A stretch of 39,125 bases of DNA from an uncultured Bacteroidales bacterium (GTDB lineage: Bacteria; Bacteroidota; Bacteroidia; Bacteroidales; FEN-979): contig CAILVF010000010.1 in NCBI GenBank assembly GCA_903837605.1, positions 1-39,125 on the forward strand. Direction: 5' to 3'. The position numbers and the translations under genes are program-made. Positions 1 through 7,860 of the stretch are shown here, in pieces (the stretch's first letter is position 1; every line of letters starts with the position of its first letter). The notes beneath the pieces were generated by a model, which saw nothing but the letters and a program-made list of their open reading frames with translations, had not been told where the DNA came from and ran no database searches.

Positions 1-1154
1 GCGACGAATGGGACATCACCATAGTCGACCAGTACAAAACCCATTATTACCAGCCGGGCTTTTTATTCATGCCTTTTGGTTATTACACGAAACACGATGT
101 GGTTAAACCAAAAACAAATTTTATCCCCTTTGGTGTCAATGTGATCTTCCAGGAGATTGAGCGCATTGATGCCCCTGCCAATTCGGTCCATTTAAAGGAC
201 GGGACAAATCTCCGCTATGATTTCCTGATCATTGCCACCGGAACCCGAACAGCCCCCGAAGAAACCCCTGGTTTGACGGGCCCCCTGTGGAGGAAAAATA
301 TTTTTGACTTTTACACTTATGAAGGGGCTTCGGCCCTTGCCGATTTTTTCAAGACATGGAAAGGCAGGGAACTTGTCCTGAACATAGCCGACATGCCTAT
401 CAAATGCCCGGTTGCTCCTTTGGAATTTGTGATGTTTGCCGATGCCTTCTTCGTTGAAAGAGGGCTGAGGAACGATGTCAACATTACTTACGTGACCCCG
501 CTCTCGGGCGCTTTTACCAAACCCAGGGCCTCGAAAGTTCTGGGTGAACTGCTCGTTCAGAAAAATATAAATATTGTGCCCGACTTCTATATGGAGAGGG
601 TCGACAATGAAAAGAAAGCCATTGTTTCTTACGACGAACGGGAGATCCCGTTTGACTGCCTGATCACCGTTCCGGTTCACAAAGGCGATCCCTTGATCGG
701 CCGCAGCGGGCTGGGCGATGAAATGGACTTCGTAAAAGCCGATAAATATACTCTTCAGCAGATTGAATTTCCGAATGTGTTCGTGATAGGCGATGCCGGC
801 AATTTCCCGACATCAAAAGCCGGATCGGTTGTACATTTCCAGGCCGATGTTTTAACAGAGAACCTGATGTGTGCCATAGAAGGCAGGCCACTTACCGATA
901 AATTCGACGGGCATTCAAACTGCTATATTGAAACAGGTTTCGGAAAGGGCGCCCTCATCGATTTCAACTATGACACAGAGCCCCTTCCAGGCTCCTTCCC
1001 ATTCCCCGGCATCGGTCCCTTCGGCCTTTTAAAAGAATCCCGTACAAACCATTACGGGAAACTGATGTTCCGCTGGATCTACTGGCATATCCTCTTAAAG
1101 GGAAAAGAAATGCCTATCGATTCCAAGATGACCATGGCAGGTAAAAAAATGTAA
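1..1154 (+). CDS. Sulfide:quinone oxidoreductase-like FAD protein (5' end outside window)
   Basis: The reading frame is open from base 3, encoding EWDITIVDQYKTHYYQPGF before the first internal ATG at 69, so the gene starts upstream of the window and the N-terminal FAD-binding loop is missing. Visible SQR-type features are FLIIATGTRTAPEETPGL (nucleotide-binding strand), a cysteine in IKCPVAPLE near base 405 in the position of an SQR redox cysteine, and the FAD motif NVFVIGDAGNFP. The C-terminus (FRWIYWHILLKGKEMP) looks amphipathic, as in membrane-associated SQRs. The family oxidises sulfide to polysulfide and reduces quinone. The DUF1641 gene 11 bases downstream is a common partner of such flavoproteins. 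I infer that it feeds persulfide into the DsrC/TusA relay that follows. The exact SQR type cannot be assigned without the N-terminus. Confidence 0.85.
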   Translation, partial: DEWDITIVDQYKTHYYQPGFLFMPFGYYTKHDVVKPKTNFIPFGVNVIFQEIERIDAPANSVHLKDGTNLRYDFLIIATGTRTAPEETPGLTGPLWRKNIFDFYTYEGASALADFFKTWKGRELVLNIADMPIKCPVAPLEFVMFADAFFVERGLRNDVNITYVTPLSGAFTKPRASKVLGELLVQKNINIVPDFYMERVDNEKKAIVSYDEREIPFDCLITVPVHKGDPLIGRSGLGDEMDFVKADKYTLQQIEFPNVFVIGDAGNFPTSKAGSVVHFQADVLTENLMCAIEGRPLTDKFDGHSNCYIETGFGKGALIDFNYDTEPLPGSFPFPGIGPFGLLKESRTNHYGKLMFRWIYWHILLKGKEMPIDSKMTMAGKKM

Positions 1155-1165
1155 TCCGGGGAATT

Positions 1166-1828
1166 ATGGCTGAGAGAGAAATACAGGAGCAGCTTACCGA
1201 GCTCCGCCAGAAAATGGACCTGATACTTGAATATGTATCGGTGCAGAATCAGAAGCGGGAAGAAATCGACGACTTTGTTGAGGACGCTGGCATCATTATC
1301 AAAGATGTGGTCAAACAAACATCGGTCATTCTCGAAAAATCCCAGGTTGAACTGGATCATGTTGACCTGCCTTCAATGCTGATAAGGCTGCTTCAGAACC
1401 TGGGCACTTTCCAGGAGATGTTCGAGATGATGGAAAGCGCCTCTGACTTCATGAAGGATGTCACCCCTATTATGCACCAGGTGGGGCTTGATGCAGTGAA
1501 TAAAATGAACGAACTTGACAGCAAGGGATACTTTGAATATATCAGGGAACTGGGTAACTTCGTCGACAAATGGATCCAGGTATTCACCAAAGACGATCTT
1601 GTCAGGCTTCAGGGAAACCTTGAAAATATTGCAGGTATAGTTCGCAATCTTTCAGACCCGGAACTGATGAAGGGCCTGAATAATATGACTCTGGCCCTTG
1701 GCAGTGTGAAGCCCGATGACAAACTCGATGACAAATCACTCTTTGGACTATTTAAACAACTGAACTCGCCGGAAGTGAGGAAGTCGCTGTCGTACGCACT
1801 CAGGCTGGTAAAGGCGATGAAGACCTAG
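1166..1828 (+). CDS. DUF1641 family protein
   Basis: A 220-residue acidic, largely helical protein without cysteines, signal peptide or membrane segment. The N-terminal 30 residues are heptad-like (REIQEQLTELRQKMDLILEYV), suggesting a coiled coil. The middle and C-terminal part (LIRLLQNLGTFQEMFEMME, GLNNMTLALGSV, SPEVRKSLSYALRLVKAM) resembles DUF1641, a family often encoded next to SQR-like or formate dehydrogenase genes and without established biochemistry. It lies 11 bases after the SQR-like gene, so the two are surely cotranscribed. A role as accessory or membrane-docking partner of the flavoprotein is inference from context. Confidence 0.75.
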   Translation: MAEREIQEQLTELRQKMDLILEYVSVQNQKREEIDDFVEDAGIIIKDVVKQTSVILEKSQVELDHVDLPSMLIRLLQNLGTFQEMFEMMESASDFMKDVTPIMHQVGLDAVNKMNELDSKGYFEYIRELGNFVDKWIQVFTKDDLVRLQGNLENIAGIVRNLSDPELMKGLNNMTLALGSVKPDDKLDDKSLFGLFKQLNSPEVRKSLSYALRLVKAMKT

Positions 1829-1835
1829 ATAACTG

Positions 1836-1883
1836 GATAGCTGGATATCAAGCTATCGCAGCGAAGCTGCTTATCCATCTATC
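1836..1883 (+). repeat. Nested stem-loop in intergenic spacer
   Basis: GATAGCTGGATA (1836-1847) pairs with TATCCATCTATC (1872-1883) with one mismatch and encloses a second perfect hairpin, GCAGC-GAA-GCTGC (1858-1870). There is no T-run, so it does not look like a simple intrinsic terminator. It could attenuate or stabilise mRNA between the DUF1641 and DsrC-like genes, or be a copy of a dispersed genomic repeat. Confidence 0.5.
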
Positions 1884-1921
1884 TTAAAACAAATGACAAT
1901 AATAATTTAAATCACACAAAC

Positions 1922-2233
1922 ATGGCACAGAAAATTTTTGCTGGAATCAGCGTAGATGTAAACGATGAAGGGTACATGACCGACCGTTCACAATGGACCA
2001 AAGACATCGCAAAGGAAATCGCAAAGGAAGAAGGTATCGAGCTAACCGATAAGCATTATACCCTCCTTGATTACCTCCGCGAACGCCAGGCTAAAGGCGA
2101 AAGCCTTACCATCAGGTCGGTGGGAACCAGCGGTATCATCGACATAAAAGGATTTTACCAGCTTTTCCCGGGAGCTCCCATGAAAAAAGCTGCGAAAATT
2201 GCCGGTATTCCCAAACCTGCTTCCTGCGTTTAA
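1922..2233 (+). CDS. DsrC/TusE-like sulfur carrier with one tail cysteine
   Basis: A 103-residue DsrC-family protein. It has the family hallmarks: an acidic N-terminal half with the W25 region, the helical GFYQLFPGAP segment, and the flexible tail KIAGIPKPASCV with penultimate Cys102 (CysA). The second family cysteine, CysB, would be residue 91, eleven positions earlier; here it is alanine (KKAAKIAG). It should therefore carry a persulfide on Cys102 but cannot form the intramolecular CysA-CysB disulfide or trisulfide made by true DsrC. That places it nearer TusE-like carriers. A two-cysteine paralogue lies at 5605-5922. It is followed 26 bases later by a DsrE2-like gene, a typical donor or acceptor partner. 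Confidence 0.88.
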   Translation: MAQKIFAGISVDVNDEGYMTDRSQWTKDIAKEIAKEEGIELTDKHYTLLDYLRERQAKGESLTIRSVGTSGIIDIKGFYQLFPGAPMKKAAKIAGIPKPASCV

Positions 2234-2259
2234 TCTTCAAACCAAAAAAACCCAAAACA

Positions 2260-2760
2260 ATGGCAAAAGAAGAATTTCCCCTGAAAAAAGTCTGCCTGAT
2301 TTGTGCCAAAGGCACAATAGAAGACGTTTATGCAACCCTGGTAATGGGTAACGGGGCAGTGATGGAAGGCATTGAGACCAAGATCTTTTTTACTTTCTTC
2401 GGTCTCGATGCGATCACAAAAAAACAAATGAACAGCCTGCATACCGGCACAGTCGGCAACCCGGCAATGCGTATGCCCGGCGGGCTCCCCTTCCCTTCCA
2501 TCCTGGGCATGCTTCCCGGTGTTGAAGCCGGGGTATCGGCCATGATGAAAAACCAGATGGAAGCTCTTGACATTCCTCCCGTAACAGAATTCCTTGAAAT
2601 GATCGAAGCCGGCGGAGGCGAAATATACGCCTGTAAACTGGCAATGGATATGTTCAAACTAAAGAAGGAAGATCTGTGGGAAGGAGTAAAGGACGTGCTC
2701 ACCGTAGGCGACTTCTATGAAAAGTGCGGCGGGCTGCAGACTCAGATTATATTTACTTAG
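2260..2760 (+). CDS. DsrE2-like sulfurtransferase
   Basis: A 166-residue protein of the DsrE/DsrF/DrsH-like fold. Visible landmarks are the N-terminal strand VCLICAKGTIEDVYATLVMG, the family segment KIFFTFFGLDAI (residues 41-52) and the putative active cysteine in EIYACKLAMDMF (Cys125), which in DsrE2 proteins carries a persulfide. The middle is glycine/methionine-rich (MRMPGGLPFP, LGMLPGVEAG). It belongs to the SQR-DUF1641-DsrC-like transcription unit and is convergent with the regulator gene that starts at 3504. It likely relays sulfane sulfur between TusA/DsrC-type carriers. Direction and donor are not readable from sequence. Confidence 0.82.
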   Translation: MAKEEFPLKKVCLICAKGTIEDVYATLVMGNGAVMEGIETKIFFTFFGLDAITKKQMNSLHTGTVGNPAMRMPGGLPFPSILGMLPGVEAGVSAMMKNQMEALDIPPVTEFLEMIEAGGGEIYACKLAMDMFKLKKEDLWEGVKDVLTVGDFYEKCGGLQTQIIFT

Positions 2761-2802
2761 GCATCACCTGTCTTCATCACACTCATCACGATCATCGCGG
2801 GC

Positions 2803-3504
2803 TTACCCGTTTCTGCTGATCTGCTGAAGCAGCTCCGGGTCTTTGATCTTAACAAGACGGTCTTCTACCGAAAGAATGCCGTCTTCTTTTAATTTAAGCA
2901 ATACCCTTGTTGCGCTTTCCCTTGAAATACCAATGAGATCGGCGAGTTCCTGCCTTGTAAAAGGGATCTCGAATTCCATGTTCTCATAAATGATGCGTGA
3001 AAAATACAGCATTGCATCAGCGACTTTCCCGTAAGTCTTCTTCTGCGACTGGCTCATGAACCTGTGGAAATTGTTCAGGCTGTCACGGGATACGGAGATC
3101 AGTATCTCATAAGCAAATTCCCCGTTATTTTTGATCAGCTGCTTGAACATCCCGATATCAAGATAGCAGACCTTGATATCCTCAAGTGCGGCATAAGAAT
3201 AATGGTTCACCCTGTCACCAAACAGTGACGGCAGCCCCAGGTAACTGTATTTTTTAACAATCTGCAGGATTTGCTCTTTGTCGGTGGAAGTCCGTACATA
3301 TTCCTTTACCAGCCCTGATTTCAGGTAAATGATATTGGAGTTCAGCGAGCCTTCATGTATGATAATGTCCCCCTTTTTAAACTCGGCTTCCCGGCTGTTC
3401 TCATTTACATCATCAAGCTCCCCTGGCGCCAGAACAGCAGCGGCACAGGACTTCTCCTTACAATCACGGCAATGTGTTTTATATGGAAGCGGATCGGGAA
3501 ACAT
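2803..3504 (-). CDS. FNR-type Fe-S sensor of the Crp/Fnr family
   Basis: A 233-residue Crp/Fnr regulator with a cyclic-nucleotide-type sensory domain (about 40-150), dimer helix and C-terminal winged helix. Cys12, Cys15, Cys20 and Cys113 match the four ligands of the [4Fe-4S] cluster in E. coli FNR (C20, C23, C29, C122); Cys113 lies in the equivalent sequence ALEDIKVCYLD. The recognition helix reads SRESATR, with the Arg-Glu-x-x-x-Arg pattern of CRP rather than the Glu-x-x-Ser-Arg of FNR. This predicts binding to TGTGA half sites, and a perfect TGTGA-N6-TCACA lies in its own promoter (3568-3583) and another upstream of the second dsrE2 (9051-9066). It is likely the oxygen- or NO-responsive regulator of the sulfur island. 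Confidence 0.9.
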   Translation of the reverse strand: MFPDPLPYKTHCRDCKEKSCAAAVLAPGELDDVNENSREAEFKKGDIIIHEGSLNSNIIYLKSGLVKEYVRTSTDKEQILQIVKKYSYLGLPSLFGDRVNHYSYAALEDIKVCYLDIGMFKQLIKNNGEFAYEILISVSRDSLNNFHRFMSQSQKKTYGKVADAMLYFSRIIYENMEFEIPFTRQELADLIGISRESATRVLLKLKEDGILSVEDRLVKIKDPELLQQISRNG

Positions 3505-3538
3505 CAGAATGACAGCTTGGTTTATACTATTTTGCCCA

Positions 3539-3567
3539 CAAAGATGCGTAATTTTTCACTAATCAAA
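3539..3567 (-). promoter_or_regulatory. Promoter of the Crp/Fnr regulator gene
   Basis: On the minus strand a -33 TTTG (3564-3567) is followed after 17 bases by CATCTTTG (3539-3546), one base off the Bacteroidota -7 consensus TAnnTTTG. The predicted start site lies about 30 bases before the ATG at 3504. The CRP-like operator abuts the -33 box. Confidence 0.55.
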
Positions 3568-3583
3568 TGTGATATTCGTCACA
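3568..3583. promoter_or_regulatory. CRP-like operator TGTGA-N6-TCACA
   Basis: TGTGATATTCGTCACA is a perfect match to the CRP-type palindrome. It lies immediately upstream of the -33 box of the regulator gene, a position suited to activation, and within the divergent region shared with the NifX-like gene at 3777. Confidence 0.75.
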
Positions 3584-3776
3584 TCATTATATGATTCTGA
3601 TTTTATATACACCTGTTTGTTGTCACTGTTTTTTATTGCCAGTTGCACTTTCTTTCGTATCCAGTATCACGCCTCCTCATTCTCAAACTGCACATGGTCT
3701 TGGTAATTTTGACCTCATGATTTCAGGCCTCCTTTCAAATGCATCAATTAAGGGGTCTGAATAAAAGAAAAAAACT

Positions 3777-4115
3777 ATGAAAGCAGCTATTCCAACCAAT
3801 GACGGATTGATGATGGCATCATCCTTTGAAGATGCCAGGGGATTCCTTGTCCTGAATATTGAGTTAGGCAAAGTGGTAAAGGAGGAGATGATAGGAAGCA
3901 AACCGGGAAGAAGTTCCGTCGCCGGCGATGTTTTTGATTTGTTAAAAGATTGCTCTGCAGTTCTTGCAGGTAATATTACTGATGCTTCGAAAACAATTCT
4001 TGAAAAAAGACATATTTCTTTCATCCCCTGCCGGGATATGATCATTACTAACGTAATCATGAATTACCTGGAACATGAGGCCGGTAAAGTGGCCGATACC
4101 TGTTGCTGTCCGTGA
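3777..4115 (+). CDS. NifX/NifB-type dinitrogenase Fe-Mo cofactor-like protein
   Basis: A 112-residue protein with the dinitrogenase iron-molybdenum cofactor biosynthesis fold: MKAAIPTNDG start, central LKDCSAVLAGNITD and late ITNVIMNYLEHEAG. The usual metal-binding His near residue 20 is replaced (SSFEDARGFLVLNIE). The tail ends in three adjacent cysteines, TCCCP. Such stand-alone NifX-like proteins are generic Fe-S or metal-sulfur cluster carriers. There is no nitrogenase here; the neighbourhood suggests handling of an Fe-S cluster or sulfur species. A possible -7 box TAATTTTG lies at 3704-3711. It is followed 15 bases later by the class V aminotransferase-like gene. Confidence 0.75.
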   Translation: MKAAIPTNDGLMMASSFEDARGFLVLNIELGKVVKEEMIGSKPGRSSVAGDVFDLLKDCSAVLAGNITDASKTILEKRHISFIPCRDMIITNVIMNYLEHEAGKVADTCCCP

Positions 4116-4130
4116 TGCGACAATCTTATT

Positions 4131-5597
4131 ATGAACCTTGAATCCTATTTTAGACCATTTCGCAGGCAGACCATAGGTCACCGGCAAACATATACTACGC
4201 CATTCGGCAGGCAGAAGATGGTTTATGCCGACTGGATTGCAAGCGGGCGGTTATACCAGCCCATCGAAAAAATGCTTACCGAGACAATAGGTCCTTTCAT
4301 CGGCAACACCCATACCGAGACAAGTGAAACAGGCAAGCTGATGACGCAGGCCTATCACAGCGCCCATCAAAAAATCAAGGAACACGTCAATGCCGGTCCA
4401 AACGATGTGATAATCACCACCGGGTTCGGTATGACCGGGGCGGTAGTCAAGTTCCAGAGGATGATAGGATTAAAGCAATGCGGTATGCTTACCGACAGCA
4501 AATGCCTGAAGGATAAGGAAAAGCCGGTCGTCTTTGTCACCCATATGGAGCATCACTCAAATCAGACCTCATGGTATGAAACCCTGGCGGATGTGGTGGT
4601 GGTTAAACCCGGGAAGGACCTGCTTTTCGACCTGGACGAACTTGAGCATGCCTTGAAATTATACAGCAAAGAAAGAAGGCTGATAGGCTCCTTTACCGCC
4701 TGTTCAAACGTTACAGGAGTAAGGACCCCAATCCATGAGATGGCTTCACTGATGCATCAGTACGGAGGAAAAATTTTTGTGGATTATGCGGCTTCCGCTC
4801 CTTACGATGAAATCAACATGCATCCCGGTGATCCTGGGCAGGACCTCGATGCCATTTATTTCTCCCCTCATAAGTTCCTTGGAGGGCCAGGCTCTTCGGG
4901 AGTCCTGATCTTCAATTCAGAACTTTATAACAACAAAGTCCCCGACCAGCCCGGGGGAGGCACGGTCGACTGGACCAACCGCTGGGGTGAATACAAGTTC
5001 ATTGACGATATTGAGATCCGCGAAGACGGCGGTACTCCAGGCTTTTTGCAGGCAATGCGAGCTGCCCTCAGCGTGGACCTGAAAAACCGGATGGGAGTTT
5101 CGAATATCCGCAACCGGGAAGAGCAACTGTTAGCTCTCGCGTTTCGCGAAATGTCTTCAGTCCCCGGATTGCATATCCTGGCCGATAATGTCACTTCCAG
5201 GCTGGGCGTTATATCGTTTTACCTTGATGCCATTCATTACAACCTGGTTGTTTCTATATTAAGCGACCGTTTCGGAGTACAGGTCAGGGGCGGATGTGCA
5301 TGTGCCGGAACTTACGGCCATTACCTCCTTGACGTCAGCTACGAAAAATCAAAAAAAATCACCGACAGCATAACAAACGGTGACCTTTCAGCAAAACCGG
5401 GATGGGTAAGGCTTTCGCTTCATCCGACTATGAAAGACCAGGAAGTGGTTTATATCGCCGATGCCTTGCGCCGGATTTCTAAAAACCATAAGGAATGGAG
5501 CAGGGATTATAATTATAACAAACACACCAACGAATTCAGGCTTAATATGACAAAGCCCTCAGGTCCGGATATAAACAAATGGTTAATACTGCAATAA
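4131..5597 (+). CDS. Class V aminotransferase-fold, cysteine desulfurase-like PLP enzyme
   Basis: A 488-residue fold-type I PLP enzyme, longer than classical IscS/SufS (about 400). The PLP lysine is Lys248 in FSPHKFLGGPGSSG and the cofactor-binding Asp/His neighbourhood is seen in KIFVDYAASAPYDEI and THMEHHSNQTSW. The candidate catalytic loop is RGGCACAGTYGHYLL with Cys389 and Cys391, placed like the persulfide cysteine of SufS-type desulfurases. It is directly followed, 7 bases later, by the two-cysteine DsrC gene, which suggests that it is the sulfur donor of that carrier. The substrate could be cysteine or another sulfur amino acid; this cannot be decided from sequence. Confidence 0.82.
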   Translation: MNLESYFRPFRRQTIGHRQTYTTPFGRQKMVYADWIASGRLYQPIEKMLTETIGPFIGNTHTETSETGKLMTQAYHSAHQKIKEHVNAGPNDVIITTGFGMTGAVVKFQRMIGLKQCGMLTDSKCLKDKEKPVVFVTHMEHHSNQTSWYETLADVVVVKPGKDLLFDLDELEHALKLYSKERRLIGSFTACSNVTGVRTPIHEMASLMHQYGGKIFVDYAASAPYDEINMHPGDPGQDLDAIYFSPHKFLGGPGSSGVLIFNSELYNNKVPDQPGGGTVDWTNRWGEYKFIDDIEIREDGGTPGFLQAMRAALSVDLKNRMGVSNIRNREEQLLALAFREMSSVPGLHILADNVTSRLGVISFYLDAIHYNLVVSILSDRFGVQVRGGCACAGTYGHYLLDVSYEKSKKITDSITNGDLSAKPGWVRLSLHPTMKDQEVVYIADALRRISKNHKEWSRDYNYNKHTNEFRLNMTKPSGPDINKWLILQ

Positions 5598-5604
5598 ACA
5601 TACA

Positions 5605-5922
5605 ATGGCAACACTTGAAATTGAAGGAAAGGTTTTTGAAGTCGACGGGGATGGTTTTCTGACGAAACCCGAAATGTGGAATGAAGATGTGGCGGCATTG
5701 TTCGCCCGTTTTGACGGTATAGCCGAAATGAACGACAAGCATTGGGCTGTGGTCAAACTGATCCGGCGCACCTGGGAGGAAAAAGCCATGGCGCCCATGG
5801 TCAGGATCTTATGCCAGGAGACCGGGCTAAAGCTCAGGGAGATCTATGAACTCTTCCCCCTTGGACCGGCGAGAGGCGCTTGCCGAGTGGCTGGCCTTCC
5901 CAAACCCGACGGATGTGTATAA
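5605..5922 (+). CDS. dsrC: DsrC with both redox cysteines
   Basis: A 105-residue DsrC ending in GACRVAGLPKPDGCV. Cys104 (CysA, penultimate) and Cys93 (CysB) are eleven residues apart as in canonical DsrC of sulfate reducers and sulfur oxidisers. The helical core (YELFPLGPARGACR) and the N-terminal EVDGDGFLTKPEMW segment are also typical. In known systems DsrC accepts sulfur from DsrAB as a trisulfide and is reduced or oxidised by the membrane complex DsrMK(JOP). Here DsrM-like and DsrK-like genes follow at 13 and 4 bases spacing, but no dsrAB is present in the window. This strongly suggests that DsrC works with the DsrMK-like pair. Confidence 0.93.
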   Translation: MATLEIEGKVFEVDGDGFLTKPEMWNEDVAALFARFDGIAEMNDKHWAVVKLIRRTWEEKAMAPMVRILCQETGLKLREIYELFPLGPARGACRVAGLPKPDGCV

Positions 5923-5934
5923 ACCGTCGTACCT

Positions 5935-6567
5935 ATGACCTGGTTTAGCTTGTTTTTCCTCATTTCACTGCTGATCTGCCTGGCCAGTCTCGGATATCAC
6001 CTTCTTTTTCTTCTCAGATCAGGACAAACTCCCGATTTTGCACCGCCCTCCGGCAATATTCGCGCCGGGATCCTCTATTCATTCACAGGAGCAATGAGCC
6101 CTGTAAAAAAAGAATCGGCCTTTCTCCATCTGCCAACCTATGCCGCGGGAATGGTTTATCACCTGGGAACCTTCATCTCCATACTTCTTATTTTTTTATT
6201 GTGGGCGGATGTGGTTTTCCCAATAGCCCTGTCGTTGGGCATTGCCGCATTCCTGCTGGCATCGGCAAGCTGCGGAACAGGTATCCTGATTAAACGAAGC
6301 GTAAAAAGAAACCTCAGGGCACTCTCAAACCCCGATGATTATATTTCAAATACCCTTGTGACCGTATTCCAGCTTCTGACGGCGCTTACCCTCGCTTTTG
6401 GTTCTGTCTTCACCCCCTGGCTTTTTGTTGCAGCCGGGTTGCTGCTGCTTTATATCCCCATGGGAAAATTGAAACACCTCCTGTATTTTTTTGCAGCAAG
6501 GTGCCAGCTTGGACTCTTTTTCGGAAGAAGAGGCGTTTGGCCGCCTCATAAAAACCAAACTCCCTGA
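5935..6567 (+). CDS. DsrM/NarI-like cytochrome b membrane subunit
   Basis: A 210-residue integral membrane protein with about five hydrophobic segments (roughly 3-27, 68-90, 92-115, 140-160, 162-178). Histidines 22, 65, 76 and 181 lie in or next to the membrane segments and are candidates for heme b ligands, as in the NarI/DsrM family. The segments YSFTGAMSPVKKESAFLHLP and KLKHLLYFFAARCQLGLFFG resemble the family. Its place between dsrC and a DsrK-like gene, with 4 bases to the latter, supports a two-subunit DsrMK-type quinone-linked complex. It is shorter than many DsrM proteins (often over 300 residues). Confidence 0.75.
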   Translation: MTWFSLFFLISLLICLASLGYHLLFLLRSGQTPDFAPPSGNIRAGILYSFTGAMSPVKKESAFLHLPTYAAGMVYHLGTFISILLIFLLWADVVFPIALSLGIAAFLLASASCGTGILIKRSVKRNLRALSNPDDYISNTLVTVFQLLTALTLAFGSVFTPWLFVAAGLLLLYIPMGKLKHLLYFFAARCQLGLFFGRRGVWPPHKNQTP

Positions 6568-6570
6568 GCA

Positions 6571-7854
6571 ATGGAAAAAGCTGTCATCGACAAAGGGCTT
6601 AAGGTTTTTGAAAACGGAGGAGATGCAAAGCTCATAACCCACCTTAACAGTTGCGTGCACTGCGGATTATGCGCCGAAAGCTGTATTTATTACAAGGCAA
6701 CGGGAGACGACCGCTTCATCCCGGCCCGTAAAGTTGAGATTGTCGCCTCGGTATACCGCCGATACCACACATTCGCAGGCAGGTTCCTGCCAGCCCTGGT
6801 CAAGGCAAGGGAATTGAATGAAGATACTGCAAACGAAATGGTGGACCTTCTGTTTGGGGCCTGTACCATGTGCGGGCGCTGCACCATGCATTGCTCCATA
6901 GGAGTCGATATCGCATATCTTGTGAAGACAGGCAGGACTATGCTATCTGAGATGGGGATGGTGCCTGCCTCGCTTCAGTCGACCGTTAAGGCAGCCGTTG
7001 AAACAGGCAACAATATGGGTATCCCTGCCGCTGAGTTCGTGGATACCCTGAAATGGATGGAAGATGAACTTACCGATGAACTAAACACAAAGGAAGCTAA
7101 GATCCCTATAGATGTAAAAGGAAAGAAAGTCCTTTATACACTCAACCCAAGAGAACCTAAGTTCTTCCCGCTTTCCATTTCGGCTATGGCAAAGATCTTT
7201 TATGCTGCCCGGGAAAGCTGGACCCTTTCATCCCGCATGTACGATATCACCAATTATGCCTATTTCTCAGGGAATAATGACGAAGCCCGCTTAATAGCGA
7301 AGAGGATGTGGGATGAAATGGACCAGTTGGAATGCTCCACCCTGGTCCTTGCCGAATGCGGACATGGAACCAGGGCCCTGAGATGGGAATCTCCGAATTA
7401 CCTTAAAAAGCCGTTCCCTTTCAGGGTTAAAACCTCTGTTGAACTTATCGCGGAGTACATCCATGATGGAAAAATCAGGCTGGATAATGAGAAATTCAAA
7501 GAAGCAGTCACCCTGCATGATCCCTGCAACCTGGTCAGAAACGGAGGGGTGTGTATGGAGCAAAGGTATATTTTACAAAATTTTATAGGCGACTTCAGGG
7601 AGATGGCGCCAAACGGGACCGACAACTATTGTTGCGGAGGCGGGGGCGGGCAGCTTGCCATGAGCGAATACAATGAGCGGAGGATGAAAACTGCAGGGGT
7701 CAAAGCAGAGCAGATCCGCAGAACAGGCGCAAAGATCGTGGTGTCGCCCTGCCACAACTGCGTGGACCAGCTTACACAGATCAACTTTGCATTTAAACTT
7801 AACATACAGGTTAAAACAATGGCAGAGCTTGTTGCCGACGCCATTATCTTATAA
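6571..7854 (+). CDS. DsrK/HdrD-like Fe-S and CCG-domain protein
   Basis: A 427-residue protein. Two [4Fe-4S] motifs lie at the N-terminus: CVHCGLCAESC (Cys28, 31, 34, 38) and CTMCGRCTMHC (Cys98, 101, 104, 108). One complete CCG domain follows: HDPCNLVRNGG (Cys319), NYCCGGGGG (Cys354, 355) and CHNCVDQL (Cys394, 397). This is the ligand set of the non-cubane [4Fe-4S] disulfide-reducing centre in HdrB/HdrD and DsrK. DsrK is the subunit that contacts the DsrC tail. With DsrC and a DsrM-like subunit just upstream, the most economical reading is a minimal DsrMK complex that reduces or oxidises DsrC disulfide/trisulfide against menaquinone. Confidence 0.87.
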   Translation: MEKAVIDKGLKVFENGGDAKLITHLNSCVHCGLCAESCIYYKATGDDRFIPARKVEIVASVYRRYHTFAGRFLPALVKARELNEDTANEMVDLLFGACTMCGRCTMHCSIGVDIAYLVKTGRTMLSEMGMVPASLQSTVKAAVETGNNMGIPAAEFVDTLKWMEDELTDELNTKEAKIPIDVKGKKVLYTLNPREPKFFPLSISAMAKIFYAARESWTLSSRMYDITNYAYFSGNNDEARLIAKRMWDEMDQLECSTLVLAECGHGTRALRWESPNYLKKPFPFRVKTSVELIAEYIHDGKIRLDNEKFKEAVTLHDPCNLVRNGGVCMEQRYILQNFIGDFREMAPNGTDNYCCGGGGGQLAMSEYNERRMKTAGVKAEQIRRTGAKIVVSPCHNCVDQLTQINFAFKLNIQVKTMAELVADAIIL

Positions 7855-7860
7855 AACAAA

